Below, piece after piece: positions 21,081-30,652 of a stretch of 64,000 bases of DNA. How positions within the stretch are numbered: position 1 is the stretch's first letter; each line of letters starts with the position of its first letter. The position numbers and the translations under genes are program-made. This DNA comes from JAHEKO01 sp965212505 (lineage in GTDB: Bacteria; Acidobacteriota; Thermoanaerobaculia; Multivoradales; JAHEKO01): contig OZ243123.1 of the NCBI GenBank assembly GCA_965212505.1, forward strand, positions 1,798,001 through 1,862,000. The letters are read 5' to 3'. Below the pieces are notes generated by a model that was not told where the DNA came from, searched no databases, and was given only the letters and a program-made list of their open reading frames with translations.

Positions 21081-21123
21081 CCTCGATTGTCCATGGTGCG
21101 GTGCGACACGTCTTTCAGGCAAC

Positions 21124-21153
21124 AAAAAAAGGTGGGCGCCCACCGCCCACCTT
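21124..21153 (-). terminator. Candidate leader terminator (attenuator) before rimP-nusA-infB
   Basis: A 9-bp perfect stem (AAGGTGGGC at 21129-21137 with GCCCACCTT at 21145-21153), 7-nt loop, followed on the minus strand by a run of seven T (the A-run at 21124-21130). The element sits between the strong promoter and the rimP start, in the leader of the operon that encodes NusA. The loop sequence can also pair with the stem (GGTGGGCGCCCACC palindrome), giving an alternative fold. Confidence 0.7.
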
Positions 21154-21181
21154 CTTAACGTCGTCAGACGTGAGCTTGCGG

Positions 21182-21210
21182 ATTATAGGTCAGAGCTGTC
21201 CACCGTTCAA
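21182..21210 (-). promoter_or_regulatory. Sigma-70-type promoter of the rimP-nusA-infB-pnp operon
   Basis: On the minus strand, TTGAAC (21205-21210) and a perfect TATAAT (21182-21187) are separated by exactly 17 bases. Transcription would begin near 21175 and give a leader of about 95 nt before rimP. Best consensus promoter found in the window. Confidence 0.8.
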
Positions 21211-21438
21211 CCAATCTTGGCCGCGCCTCGAGGCCGTTTTCCGCAGGCTCTCGCGACGGTTTTCTCGAGCCGTCGCGCTGCCATATTGGCAGGGTCGTCC
21301 GGCGAGTCGGGTTCCGGCGGCGCGGTTCCGTGAGAAACCTCCGGACTGCGTACCTCGTATGCTGGCAAGCGACTTGCTACGAGGCATGTTGTTGAAGGAC
21401 ATCCCGTCGACTGCCAACGAAGGAGCACGACCCAATCT

Positions 21439-22953
21439 ATGAGTGACGCATCGAGCCGCCGACCCTTGACCCTGTTGCTGGTCTTTGGAGCTGTCGTCTT
21501 CGGAATGGTCTTGGCGGGTAGCCTCGACTTCACTACGCCGAGCATCGGAGCCCCCGAGCCGGCCCCACAGGCGCAACCAGCGTCGACGACGCCGGTGGTC
21601 GCAGGCCTGCCGAGTCTCGCCGATCTCGTGGATCAGGTCTCGCCCGCGGTCGTCGCGGTCGAGACGCACTCCTTCGAGAGCAGCCGGCGCGAGGGCAACG
21701 ACCCCTTCGAGTTCTTCTTCGGTCCCCGTCGCCGCGACTCGCCCGACGAGGATCAGGAGTTCCGCTCCGACTCCGGTGGGAGTGGCTTCGTCATCAGTGG
21801 CGAAGGCTTGATCATCACCAACCACCACGTCGTGCGCGGCGCTGACGAGATCATCATTCATCTGGGCGACGACGAGTTCGAGGCCCAGGTGAGAGGCACC
21901 GATCCGGCGACCGACCTCGCTCTGCTCGAGATCGATCCACCCAACGGTGGCGGCATGACCTATCTTCCGCTCGGCGACAGCCAGCGGCTCCGGGTGGGCG
22001 AGTGGGTCATGGCTGTCGGAAGTCCGCTCGGCCTGGAGGACACCGTCACCGTCGGTGTGGTGAGCGCCAAGAACCGACGGATCAACATCAGCCAAGAGAC
22101 ACAGTCGTTCGAGAACTTCATCCAGACGGACGCTGCCATCAACTTCGGTAACTCCGGCGGGCCGCTGCTCAACATGGCCGGTGAGGTGATCGGCATCAAC
22201 ACGGCGATCAACTTCGGTTCCGAGAACATCGGCTTCGCGGTCCCGGTCGATATTTTGAAGCGCATCCTCCCGCAGCTGCGCGAAAGCGGGAAGGTCAGCC
22301 GCGGCTACCTCGGCATCGGCGTCAACGACTTGGACAACGCCGCGGCGGAGGCCTACGGTCTCGACTCGACCGACGGCGCTCTGGTCAGCAACGTCCAGGA
22401 CGGCCTGCCGGCGGACCTCGCGGGCCTCTTGCCGGGCGACATCATCCTGACCGTTGATGGTGACTCGATTCGCAACACCCGCGACCTAATCGACTATGTG
22501 TCGGCGCAGGGGCCGGGAGCGACGGTGGTTCTGGGCGTTCTGCGCGAGGGCAAGACCGTCGACCTCGATGTCGACCTGATCGAGCGTCCGCTCGATGGCG
22601 ACGAGGCCGAGGCCGAAGAGGAAGAGAACGAGGGCGGGATCGACTGGCTCGGTCTGCGCTATCAGGACCTGACGCCGAACGGCCGTAACACCCACCGGAT
22701 TCCGGAAGAGGTCGACGGGGTGTGGATCACCTCGATCTCGCCGCGCAGCCCGCTCTACGACGAGGGGGTTCGGATCGGCCAGTTCATCTCGATCATCACC
22801 AAGGTCAACACGACCGACGTGGCGAGCGTCGCCGAGTTCGAAGAGGTGGTTCGCAACGCCGAACCGGGCTCGCGACTTCGCATCTACATCCAACGATTCG
22901 CGGGCGGGCGTGAAATCCCACCGCAGTTCGTTTTTCCGAGAGTTCCCGAGTAA
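21439..22953 (+). CDS. DegP/HtrA-family periplasmic serine protease (Do-like)
   Basis: A 504-residue Do-like protease/chaperone. Residues 11-28 form a signal anchor or signal peptide; the trypsin-like domain carries the triad H130 (TNHHVV), D159 (ATDLALL) and S239 (GNSGGPL). Two PDZ domains follow (about 290-385 and 405-495), separated by an acidic linker of consecutive Glu residues (about 392-404). Likely role: quality control of envelope proteins. The upstream region carries a nested hairpin (21353-21384) and a possible ECF-type promoter; the ribosome-binding site GGAG is unusually far from the ATG. Confidence 0.93.
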   Translation: MSDASSRRPLTLLLVFGAVVFGMVLAGSLDFTTPSIGAPEPAPQAQPASTTPVVAGLPSLADLVDQVSPAVVAVETHSFESSRREGNDPFEFFFGPRRRDSPDEDQEFRSDSGGSGFVISGEGLIITNHHVVRGADEIIIHLGDDEFEAQVRGTDPATDLALLEIDPPNGGGMTYLPLGDSQRLRVGEWVMAVGSPLGLEDTVTVGVVSAKNRRINISQETQSFENFIQTDAAINFGNSGGPLLNMAGEVIGINTAINFGSENIGFAVPVDILKRILPQLRESGKVSRGYLGIGVNDLDNAAAEAYGLDSTDGALVSNVQDGLPADLAGLLPGDIILTVDGDSIRNTRDLIDYVSAQGPGATVVLGVLREGKTVDLDVDLIERPLDGDEAEAEEEENEGGIDWLGLRYQDLTPNGRNTHRIPEEVDGVWITSISPRSPLYDEGVRIGQFISIITKVNTTDVASVAEFEEVVRNAEPGSRLRIYIQRFAGGREIPPQFVFPRVPE

Positions 22954-22995
22954 GGCCTCCTAAGCAAGGCCGGACCTCGCTTCGGTTCATGAGTA

Positions 22996-23027
22996 CGGGC
23001 CGACCCTTCGGCAGGGGGGTCGGCCCG
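22996..23027 (+). terminator. Stem-loop terminator after the DegP-like gene
   Basis: An 11-bp perfect stem, CGGGCCGACCC (22996-23006) with GGGTCGGCCCG (23017-23027), begins 43 bases after the protease stop and is followed by AGGTTTATCT. The T content downstream is modest, so termination efficiency is uncertain. Confidence 0.6.
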
Positions 23028-23037
23028 AGGTTTATCT

Positions 23038-23228
23038 GGTGGTTTCGCGCTGGAGTTGGTTGTACCCGGCGGAGCGGGCGCGGGGGTAGCCCCAGGGGAA
23101 TGGCTCGCGGCGTCCGTTATGAGGAGGTCGTCGATGGTGGCACCCGCCCGCTGCGCCTTATTTCCTCTGGGGCTACCCCCACCCTCCGGCCGCCTAGTCG
23201 AAGTCGTCAGACAAGCCGGGAGTCGGGG
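23038..23228. repeat. Copy 1 of a ~190-bp tandem hairpin repeat
   Basis: First copy of a unit that recurs 217 bases downstream with only scattered, mostly C/T or A/G changes and no indels across the core. It has the same outer borders (GGTGGTTTCGCGC at the left; CGCCTAG-YCG-AAGTCG at the right) and the same inverted arms around a conserved ~60-nt centre. In this copy the arms are imperfect outside the core GGGGGTAGCCCCAG / CTGGGGCTACCCCC. No convincing gene lies here. Confidence 0.85.
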
Positions 23229-23254
23229 GTCCGCCTTGTGAGGATGCGTCCTTG

Positions 23255-23447
23255 GGTGGTTTCGCGCAGGAGTTGGTTGTACCCGGCGGCGGGGGCGTGG
23301 GGGTAGCCCCAGAGGAATGGCTCGCGGCGTCCGTTACGGGGAGGTCGTCGATGGTGGTACCCGCCCGCTGCGCTTTATTTCCTCTGGGGCTACCCCCACG
23401 CCCCCGCCGCCTAGCCGAAGTCGTTAGACAAGCTGTGAGTGGGGGTG
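23255..23447. repeat. Copy 2 of the ~190-bp tandem hairpin repeat
   Basis: Second copy, offset by 217 bases from the first. It contains a perfect 33-bp inverted repeat (left arm 23285-23317, right arm 23379-23411) enclosing a 61-nt loop, so single-stranded DNA or RNA from either strand could form a 127-nt hairpin. Within each arm GGGGTAGCCCC is a smaller palindrome. It resembles a REP/MITE-type element or a structured RNA; no transposase is nearby. The stretch from 22954 to 23571 has no other feature besides the upstream terminator. Confidence 0.88.
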
Positions 23448-23571
23448 ATGTTGATCGTCGGTCAGGCGTCAGACCAGAAGGGCTCTTGATTCGAGAGTCG
23501 CTGAATCCGGCAACCAGCCGGACAGTTGGGCTCTTCCGCAGGTCGGATGGGTTGAGTATCCTGTCGGCCTT

Positions 23572-24949
<1,378 letters not shown>

Positions 24950-24963
<14 letters not shown>

Positions 24964-25534
24964 CGATCGGCTGGAAGCGCTGCTGCGTGAGAGCGGCGCC
25001 CTGCGCACGGGCCACTTCGAGCTCTCTTCCGGCCGCCACGCCCAGGAGTACGTGCAGTGCGCACTGCTGCTAGAGCTGCCGGCGAGAGCTCGTGAGGTTG
25101 CGAGTGCGCTCGCCGAGAGGCTCCGTACCTACCGTCTGGACGCGGTCGTCTCGCCGGCACTCGGCGGCATGCTGATCGGCCACGAAACCGCCGCGGCGCT
25201 TGGAGTGCCGTTCCGCTTCACCGAGCGGAAGAACGGCGAGATGACTCTGCGTAGAGGCTTCGAAATCGACCCTGGGAGCCGCATCGCGGTGGTCGAGGAC
25301 GTGGTCACTACCGGAGGCTCGGCCCGCGAGGCGGTTGCGGTGGTCGAGGCCCACGGCGGTGATGTGGTTGCGACCGGCTCGATCATCGACCGCGGCACGG
25401 GCGAGAACCCGTTCTCGGTGCCGTTCGAGTCGCTGCTGCGTCTCGCGTTGGAGAGTTGGGAGTCCGAGGACTGCCCGTTGTGCGCGAACGGAGGAGCGGT
25501 TCAGAAACCCGGCAGTCGAGAGCCGGCTCCCTAG
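24950..25534 (+). CDS. pyrE: Orotate phosphoribosyltransferase
   Basis: A 194-residue type I phosphoribosyltransferase that makes orotidine 5'-phosphate from orotate and PRPP. N-terminal GHFELSSGRHAQEYVQ, the PRPP loop RIAVVEDVVTTGGSA (111-125), and the C-terminal CPLCANGGAVQKPGSR, which is typical of one bacterial PyrE subgroup. GTG at 24950 is chosen because it gives the family N-terminus; this start overlaps the upstream regulator gene. Confidence 0.92.
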
Positions 25535-25562
25535 ACAGCGATTCCGCCCTCCAGTCCGGGCG

Positions 25563-28500
25563 TCAGGGACAGGCGACCGGCACCGACAGGTCGATCACAA
25601 AGATCGCGCCGTCTTCGACGCTCAGGCCGTTGTCGACAACGACCTTTGTGAAGGCACGGAAGGTGACATCGGCGCCCGACTCGACCACCACGTTGACCCC
25701 AGAAGTGATCGAGTTGCACGCCTCAATGATGTCGGGGCCCGGCGCGGTGTACGTCGTGTCCTCGATCACCAGGTCCGTCGGAAAGGCGTAGTTCACCAAG
25801 ACGGCGTGAGCCGAGTCAGGCATGGTGAGAATGTTCATCTCGGAGGTACTGGCGTCATTGTCGGTTCCTGACCAGCCGTCGACCAGGTACCCCGGATCGG
25901 GCGAGGCTGTGAGCGTGATGACCTCGCCCGCGACGTAGCTGCCGACAGCGCATCCCGCCGAGGCGGTCGGTGACCCGGTCGGGTCCAGACCCATACCGCC
26001 GTGACTCAGCCCCAGGGAGTGACAGGTGATCCCCGCCTTCACCTGGCCGGAGGACACATTGGAGGAGAACTCCAGCGTCAACGGCAGGTCGTTCGCCGCG
26101 TCCTCGCCGGTCGAGCTCGATTCCGTTAGATGGGTCACCTGGAACACGTCCGGAACCTGGGTCGAGGCGTCGGGGGTGAGCTCTACGACGACGAAGTAGG
26201 TCTGCGCCGCCTCCGCCGCCACTTGTACGTTGATGTCGCCGTCGGTGAAGGTCACGGTCTGAACACCGGCTGTGAGAAGCAGGCTGGCGACCGTCGTCAC
26301 CAGCGTGTCGCCGACCTCCCACTGACCTGAGCCGTCGTCCAGATAGATGGAGAGGTTCTCGATCAGGGCGTTGGCCTCGGCGTCGCTCAGCGGGTCCCCT
26401 TCGGTCTCCTCGAAGAGAAGTTCGAACGTGGTGAGCTCAACGTCTGAATCCCCGGCACGCCCCCGATGAAAGGCTTCGATCACGAGAACGTCGTCGATAC
26501 CAGCGTCCGCCAGCGCGAGGGGAGCGGTGTCCTCGGTCGGCAAGCCGAACTGGCCGCCGTGGTTCTGCCAGAGCTCGAGCAACTCGGGAGCGGTACCGGT
26601 AGTGCTCACCAGATCCGGTAGCCCGTCGCCGGTCACGTCGCCGACGGCCACGGACTGAATCGAGTCTCTGATGGCGATCGTGTGCTCGGTCCACGAGTCG
26701 ATACCTGTCGGTGAGCCGTCGCTTTCGAACCATGCCAGCTCGTCGACGTCTTTCCCCGCTCCGACGACGTCCAAGTCGCCGTCGAGATCGAGGTCGATCA
26801 CACGGATGAACTGAACACCGTCCAGACCATCGGGAGTGTCCTCGATCCGCTCCTGCACCCAACCACCGTCGAGCGGCGTGCCGTCGTTCACGAACCAGTA
26901 GATGTGGCCGCTGGAACTGCCGGACACGACGATGTCCTGGTCACCGTCGGAGTCCAGATCGGCTCCGATGATCGACTTGGGGAGGCCAGGTGAGATGCCG
27001 ATATCGCGCTGCGTCCAGGTCGTGGCGTCGCCGGTCGTGTTCTCCCACCACTCGATGTCTGAGAGGGCGAAGTCCGCTCCCAGCACATCGAGATCTCCGT
27101 CGCCGTCGATATCGCTCGCCGAGACTCCGCGCCCGTCGAAGCCCGAGGCGATCGTGTGCTCGGTCCAGGAATTACCGTCGCCGCCGATGTCGTCCGCGGG
27201 GGAACCGTCGTTTTCCCACCACTTGACGAAGTTGTCGGTGCGCGAGGTCGCCAAGACGTCGAGATCACCGTCGCCGTCGAGATCCGCGATCGCCAAGTCG
27301 TCCGCGTCGACGGTGTCGATCTCGTGCTCTGCCCAGGCGGTGCCGTCGCCGGAAGTGTTCTCCCACCAGGTGGTGGAGTCGCTGCCCGAGATCACGACGA
27401 CGTCTTGATCACCGTCCTGGTCGAGGTCCACGATGCGTGGCGTACCCGGCGCGTTGATGTCGGCGATCACGTGGAGCGTCCAGGCGGAGCCGTCGCCGGC
27501 GGTGTTCTCAAACCAGTGGAGGTCGTCGACGCCGGTCACCCAGGCGGCGACGATGTCGTCGTCGCCATCGCCGTCGATGTCGCCGATTTGCAGGTCGGTG
27601 GCGTTGGAACCGCCCGTGTCGACCTCGAGGCTCGCCGGGAAAAGCCCAGAGCGATGGATGGTCTGGTTCTGCCACCAAGCGAACACGTCGCCGTCGGAAG
27701 CGGCGCTGAGGACGTCGCCGTCGCCGTCGCCGTCGAGATCGGCCCAACGCGCCACTTGGGCTCCGTCGAAGGCGCCGTCGACGGTCCGTTCGGTCCAGGT
27801 ACCGCCGCTACCGTCGTTCTCGAACCAGGTGACGTCGTCGTCGGTGCTGGCGGTGGCCAGGATGTCGAGGTCCCCGTCGCCGTCGACGTCGGCCGGGAGC
27901 GCATCCCTGGCGCCGCCGAAGCCGCTGGTCACGAGCCGCTGGGTCCACGAGTTGCCGTCGCCTCCGACGTCATCGGCCGGACTGCCGTCGCTCTCCCACC
28001 AGCCGATGACGTTGGCACCGCTGCCCGTGGCGACAACGTCGAGATCGCCGTCGCCGTCGAGATCCGCCGCGGCGACCGATGCGGCTCCGGAGAGCTCGGT
28101 CTCGATGACGTGCGTGGACCAGACGGTGCCGTCGCCGGCGGTGTTTTCCAACCACCCGACGTCGTTGGCGTCCTCGGCGACCCCCAGCAGATCGAGGTCG
28201 CCGTCATGGTCGACGTCGGCGACGGCGAGTCCGCGGGCGCCGTCGAACGAACCGAGCGGAGTGCGCTCGGTCCACGAGTTGCCATCGCCCCCCAGGTCGT
28301 CGGCGGGGCTGCCATCGTTCTCCCACCAGCGGATTTCGTCGGCATTGCTCGCTGCCGCCACCACGTCGAGATCCCCGTCGGTGTCGAGGTCGACGATCTC
28401 GAGGGCGCGCACACCGTCGAAGGTGTCCTCGATCACGTGCTCGGTCCAAGAGTTGCCGTCGCCCCCGACGTCATCAGCCGGAGTGCCGTCGTTCTCCCAC

Positions 28501-28883
28501 CAGTTGACATCTTGGTCGAGGAACGCAGTTGCGACGACGTCGGGGTCGCCGTCGCCATCGACATCGGCAACCCGGACCGCCGAGGCGCCTAGGAAGGCGG
28601 TGTCGATGGAGTGCTCGGTCCAAGCTGAGCCGTCGCCGGCGGTGTTCTCCCACCAGCTCACCTCGCCCGCCTCACCGGCGGCCGTGACGACGTCCAGATC
28701 TCCGTCTCGATCGATGTCGGCTCCGACCAGATCACGTGGTCCGGTGACCGCGACGGCGTTGATCGCATCGGCGCTCGCGAACGGAACCTCAAGGGCGATC
28801 GCCGGCGCCCCTCCGAGGCAACAGTGGAGTCCGAAGAGGAGGCCGGAGATCCGAACAACGGGACTGAGGAATCGACGTCGCAT
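25563..28883 (-). CDS. Large secreted VCBS/FG-GAP repeat protein with 3-coathanger-like C-terminus
   Basis: A 1,106-residue exported protein starting at the ATG at 28883, with a signal peptide (GLLFGLHCCLGGAPAIA). Fourteen repeats of ~45-60 residues each carry a calcium-binding-type DxDGDGDxD loop followed by WWEN-x-DG and GDGNSWTEH, the pattern of VCBS/FG-GAP beta-propeller blades. After ~830 residues come a beta-rich region, a repeat-like domain (SPDPGYLVDGWSG) and a final segment with ACNSITSG, VVVESGADVTFRA and LSVEDGAIF that resembles the 3-coathanger stack domain. Likely extracellular or surface-associated; function unknown. Converges with pyrE. Confidence 0.87.
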   Translation of the reverse strand: MRRRFLSPVVRISGLLFGLHCCLGGAPAIALEVPFASADAINAVAVTGPRDLVGADIDRDGDLDVVTAAGEAGEVSWWENTAGDGSAWTEHSIDTAFLGASAVRVADVDGDGDPDVVATAFLDQDVNWWENDGTPADDVGGDGNSWTEHVIEDTFDGVRALEIVDLDTDGDLDVVAAASNADEIRWWENDGSPADDLGGDGNSWTERTPLGSFDGARGLAVADVDHDGDLDLLGVAEDANDVGWLENTAGDGTVWSTHVIETELSGAASVAAADLDGDGDLDVVATGSGANVIGWWESDGSPADDVGGDGNSWTQRLVTSGFGGARDALPADVDGDGDLDILATASTDDDVTWFENDGSGGTWTERTVDGAFDGAQVARWADLDGDGDGDVLSAASDGDVFAWWQNQTIHRSGLFPASLEVDTGGSNATDLQIGDIDGDGDDDIVAAWVTGVDDLHWFENTAGDGSAWTLHVIADINAPGTPRIVDLDQDGDQDVVVISGSDSTTWWENTSGDGTAWAEHEIDTVDADDLAIADLDGDGDLDVLATSRTDNFVKWWENDGSPADDIGGDGNSWTEHTIASGFDGRGVSASDIDGDGDLDVLGADFALSDIEWWENTTGDATTWTQRDIGISPGLPKSIIGADLDSDGDQDIVVSGSSSGHIYWFVNDGTPLDGGWVQERIEDTPDGLDGVQFIRVIDLDLDGDLDVVGAGKDVDELAWFESDGSPTGIDSWTEHTIAIRDSIQSVAVGDVTGDGLPDLVSTTGTAPELLELWQNHGGQFGLPTEDTAPLALADAGIDDVLVIEAFHRGRAGDSDVELTTFELLFEETEGDPLSDAEANALIENLSIYLDDGSGQWEVGDTLVTTVASLLLTAGVQTVTFTDGDINVQVAAEAAQTYFVVVELTPDASTQVPDVFQVTHLTESSSTGEDAANDLPLTLEFSSNVSSGQVKAGITCHSLGLSHGGMGLDPTGSPTASAGCAVGSYVAGEVITLTASPDPGYLVDGWSGTDNDASTSEMNILTMPDSAHAVLVNYAFPTDLVIEDTTYTAPGPDIIEACNSITSGVNVVVESGADVTFRAFTKVVVDNGLSVEDGAIFVIDLSVPVACP

Positions 28884-29244
28884 GGGTCCACTTTCCGGCG
28901 AGATGGTGAGTCTCGCCCCGGTCGCCGTCCAGGTTGCTGCGCGGGCCACTCCCACGAGCTTCCGGGTCGACACGTTGTCGTACGAGGCTGCAGATTCTAG
29001 CTGAGACAGGGTGGCGAGATCGACAAGCCTGGCAGTCGTTAGGCGCCACTCGGCTCCCGGTTCTCGAGGGTCGGCTCGACCTCCGTCAGAAGCGTCTGGG
29101 CAAGGCGTAGGATCCTTTGGAGGCTCCGGCGCTCTACCTCGCGACGCGGCAGCCGTGCCACGAAGCGATAGCGCTCAGTTCGAGAACGGAGTTCGGGCGA
29201 CTATTACAGGGCGCTGCGGGCTGCTCGCGTTTATGATCGCGCCC
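28884..29244. other. Intergenic region between divergent genes
   Basis: About 360 bases between the VCBS protein and the DadA-like gene. It must hold promoters for both, but no pair of elements close to consensus was found. No tRNA, repeat or plausible small gene was seen; the open frames here lack start signals and family resemblance. Confidence 0.5.
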
Positions 29245-30477
29245 ATGCGAGTTGCGGTTATCGGGGGTGGCGTCATCGGACTCCTCTGTGCCCACCACCT
29301 GCGCAAGCGGGGTGCGGAGGTCGTGGTTCTCGAACGCGGCCGCGTGGGGGAGGCGTGCTCCGCGGGCAACGCGGGCTGGGTGACGCCGTCGATTTCGATG
29401 CCGCTGCCGGCGCCGGGGCTGCAGTGGCAGTCGCTACGCTGGATGCTTCGCGCGGACAGCCCGCTCTACATCAAGCCGTCGGCGGCACCCCGGATGGCGG
29501 GCTGGCTGTGGAACTTCTGGAGGCACTGCAATCAGGGCGACTTCGATCGTGGCGCCCGTGCCTTCGCCGAGTTGGGTGCCGAGACGATGGAGCTCTACGA
29601 CGAGCTGGCAACCGACGGTGCGAAGTTTGAAAGCCGGGCCGATGGCCTCTTGATGGTTTTCCGGAAGCGGTCGGGCGTCGAGCACGAGGTCGAGCTGTTG
29701 GAGCGCTTCGGGTACGGTCCGATTCTCCAGTTCTCGGGCGACGACCTGCGCGAGATGGAGCCGGCGCTCGATCCGGAAATTCAGCATGGGGCGCACGTCT
29801 TGTCCGAACGGGTGGTGCGTCCGGAGAGCGTCTGCCGAGGGACGGCCGATCTGCTCGTCTCTACGGGTTGTGAGGTTCGAGAAGGGTGCCGAGTGGCGTC
29901 GTTGGTACGGGAGAACGGGTCGGTTCGTGCTGCGCAGCTCGACGGTGGCGAGACGGTGGAAGCCGACGCCTTTCTGGTGGCTACCGGAGCCGAGGCCGCT
30001 GCCCTCTCGAGGGAGGTTGGCCGGCCGTTGCCGCTCCAGGCGGGCAAGGGCTACAGCGTCACGGTGGAGGAGCCGGAGGTTCAGCTGCGTTATCCGCTGT
30101 ACCTGGGGGACGTGATGATTGGAGTCACACCATTTGCAGGCGCTGTGCGGGTGGCGGGCACCATGGAGCTCTCCGGTATCAATCTCCATCTTGACGAGCG
30201 GCGAGTGCGCGCGCTCGAAAGGGGGGCAGCGCGGGACGTGCCCGGAGTCCTGAGCGGCGCCAAGACCCACAGCTGGGTGGGCATGAGGCCGATCACTCCG
30301 GACGGGCTACCTATCTTGGGCGCGCTGCCAGGGGCCGAGAACGTCTATGTCGCCACCGGCCACCAGATGCTCGGCGTCACGCTCGCTCCGAGCACCGGCA
30401 AGGCGATGGCGCAGCTGATTCTCGAGGGCGCGAGCGAAGTCGATCTCGCGCCATTCTCGGCGGCACGTTTCGGGTAG
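29245..30477 (+). CDS. D-amino-acid dehydrogenase-like FAD-dependent oxidoreductase
   Basis: A 410-residue DadA-type flavoprotein, deaminating D-amino acids at the membrane and passing electrons to the respiratory chain in characterised members. The FAD-binding GGGVIG is at residues 7-12 of the start at 29245; an ATG four codons upstream (29233) is equally possible. Other marks: ACSAGNAGWVTPS near residue 35, LPLQAGKGYS near 265, and the C-terminal VGMRPITPDGLPILG with ATGHQMLGVTLAP. Proline or other amine dehydrogenases of the DAO family are alternatives. Confidence 0.85.
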   Translation: MRVAVIGGGVIGLLCAHHLRKRGAEVVVLERGRVGEACSAGNAGWVTPSISMPLPAPGLQWQSLRWMLRADSPLYIKPSAAPRMAGWLWNFWRHCNQGDFDRGARAFAELGAETMELYDELATDGAKFESRADGLLMVFRKRSGVEHEVELLERFGYGPILQFSGDDLREMEPALDPEIQHGAHVLSERVVRPESVCRGTADLLVSTGCEVREGCRVASLVRENGSVRAAQLDGGETVEADAFLVATGAEAAALSREVGRPLPLQAGKGYSVTVEEPEVQLRYPLYLGDVMIGVTPFAGAVRVAGTMELSGINLHLDERRVRALERGAARDVPGVLSGAKTHSWVGMRPITPDGLPILGALPGAENVYVATGHQMLGVTLAPSTGKAMAQLILEGASEVDLAPFSAARFG

Positions 30478-30495
30478 GTGGGCGTCCCGCTGCGC

Positions 30496-30525
30496 TTGAC
30501 CGGTTTCGGAGCCGATTGCTACTCT
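30496..30525 (+). promoter_or_regulatory. Possible sigma-70-type promoter before the acyl-CoA dehydrogenases
   Basis: TTGACC (30496-30501) and TACTCT (30520-30525) with an 18-base spacer. It is followed by two small hairpins, AGGGCT/AGCCCT (30529-30545) and ACCGCGC/GCGCGGT (30549-30567), in what would be the leader of the next gene. Confidence 0.4.
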
Positions 30526-30652
30526 CAGAGGGCTCTCGAAGCCCTGAAACCGCGCCCGCGGCGCGGTCGAACTAGGTACCGACCGACGGTAAGGGTCGCC
30601 GACTCAGTCGCCAGGCCTGCCCACCAGGACCGCACATCAGAAAGGTCGCTCT

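Noticed and set aside
27156..28592. Plus-strand frame antisense to the VCBS gene
   Set aside because: Valine/aspartate/glycine-rich mirror of the repeated calcium loops; no start signals or domain.
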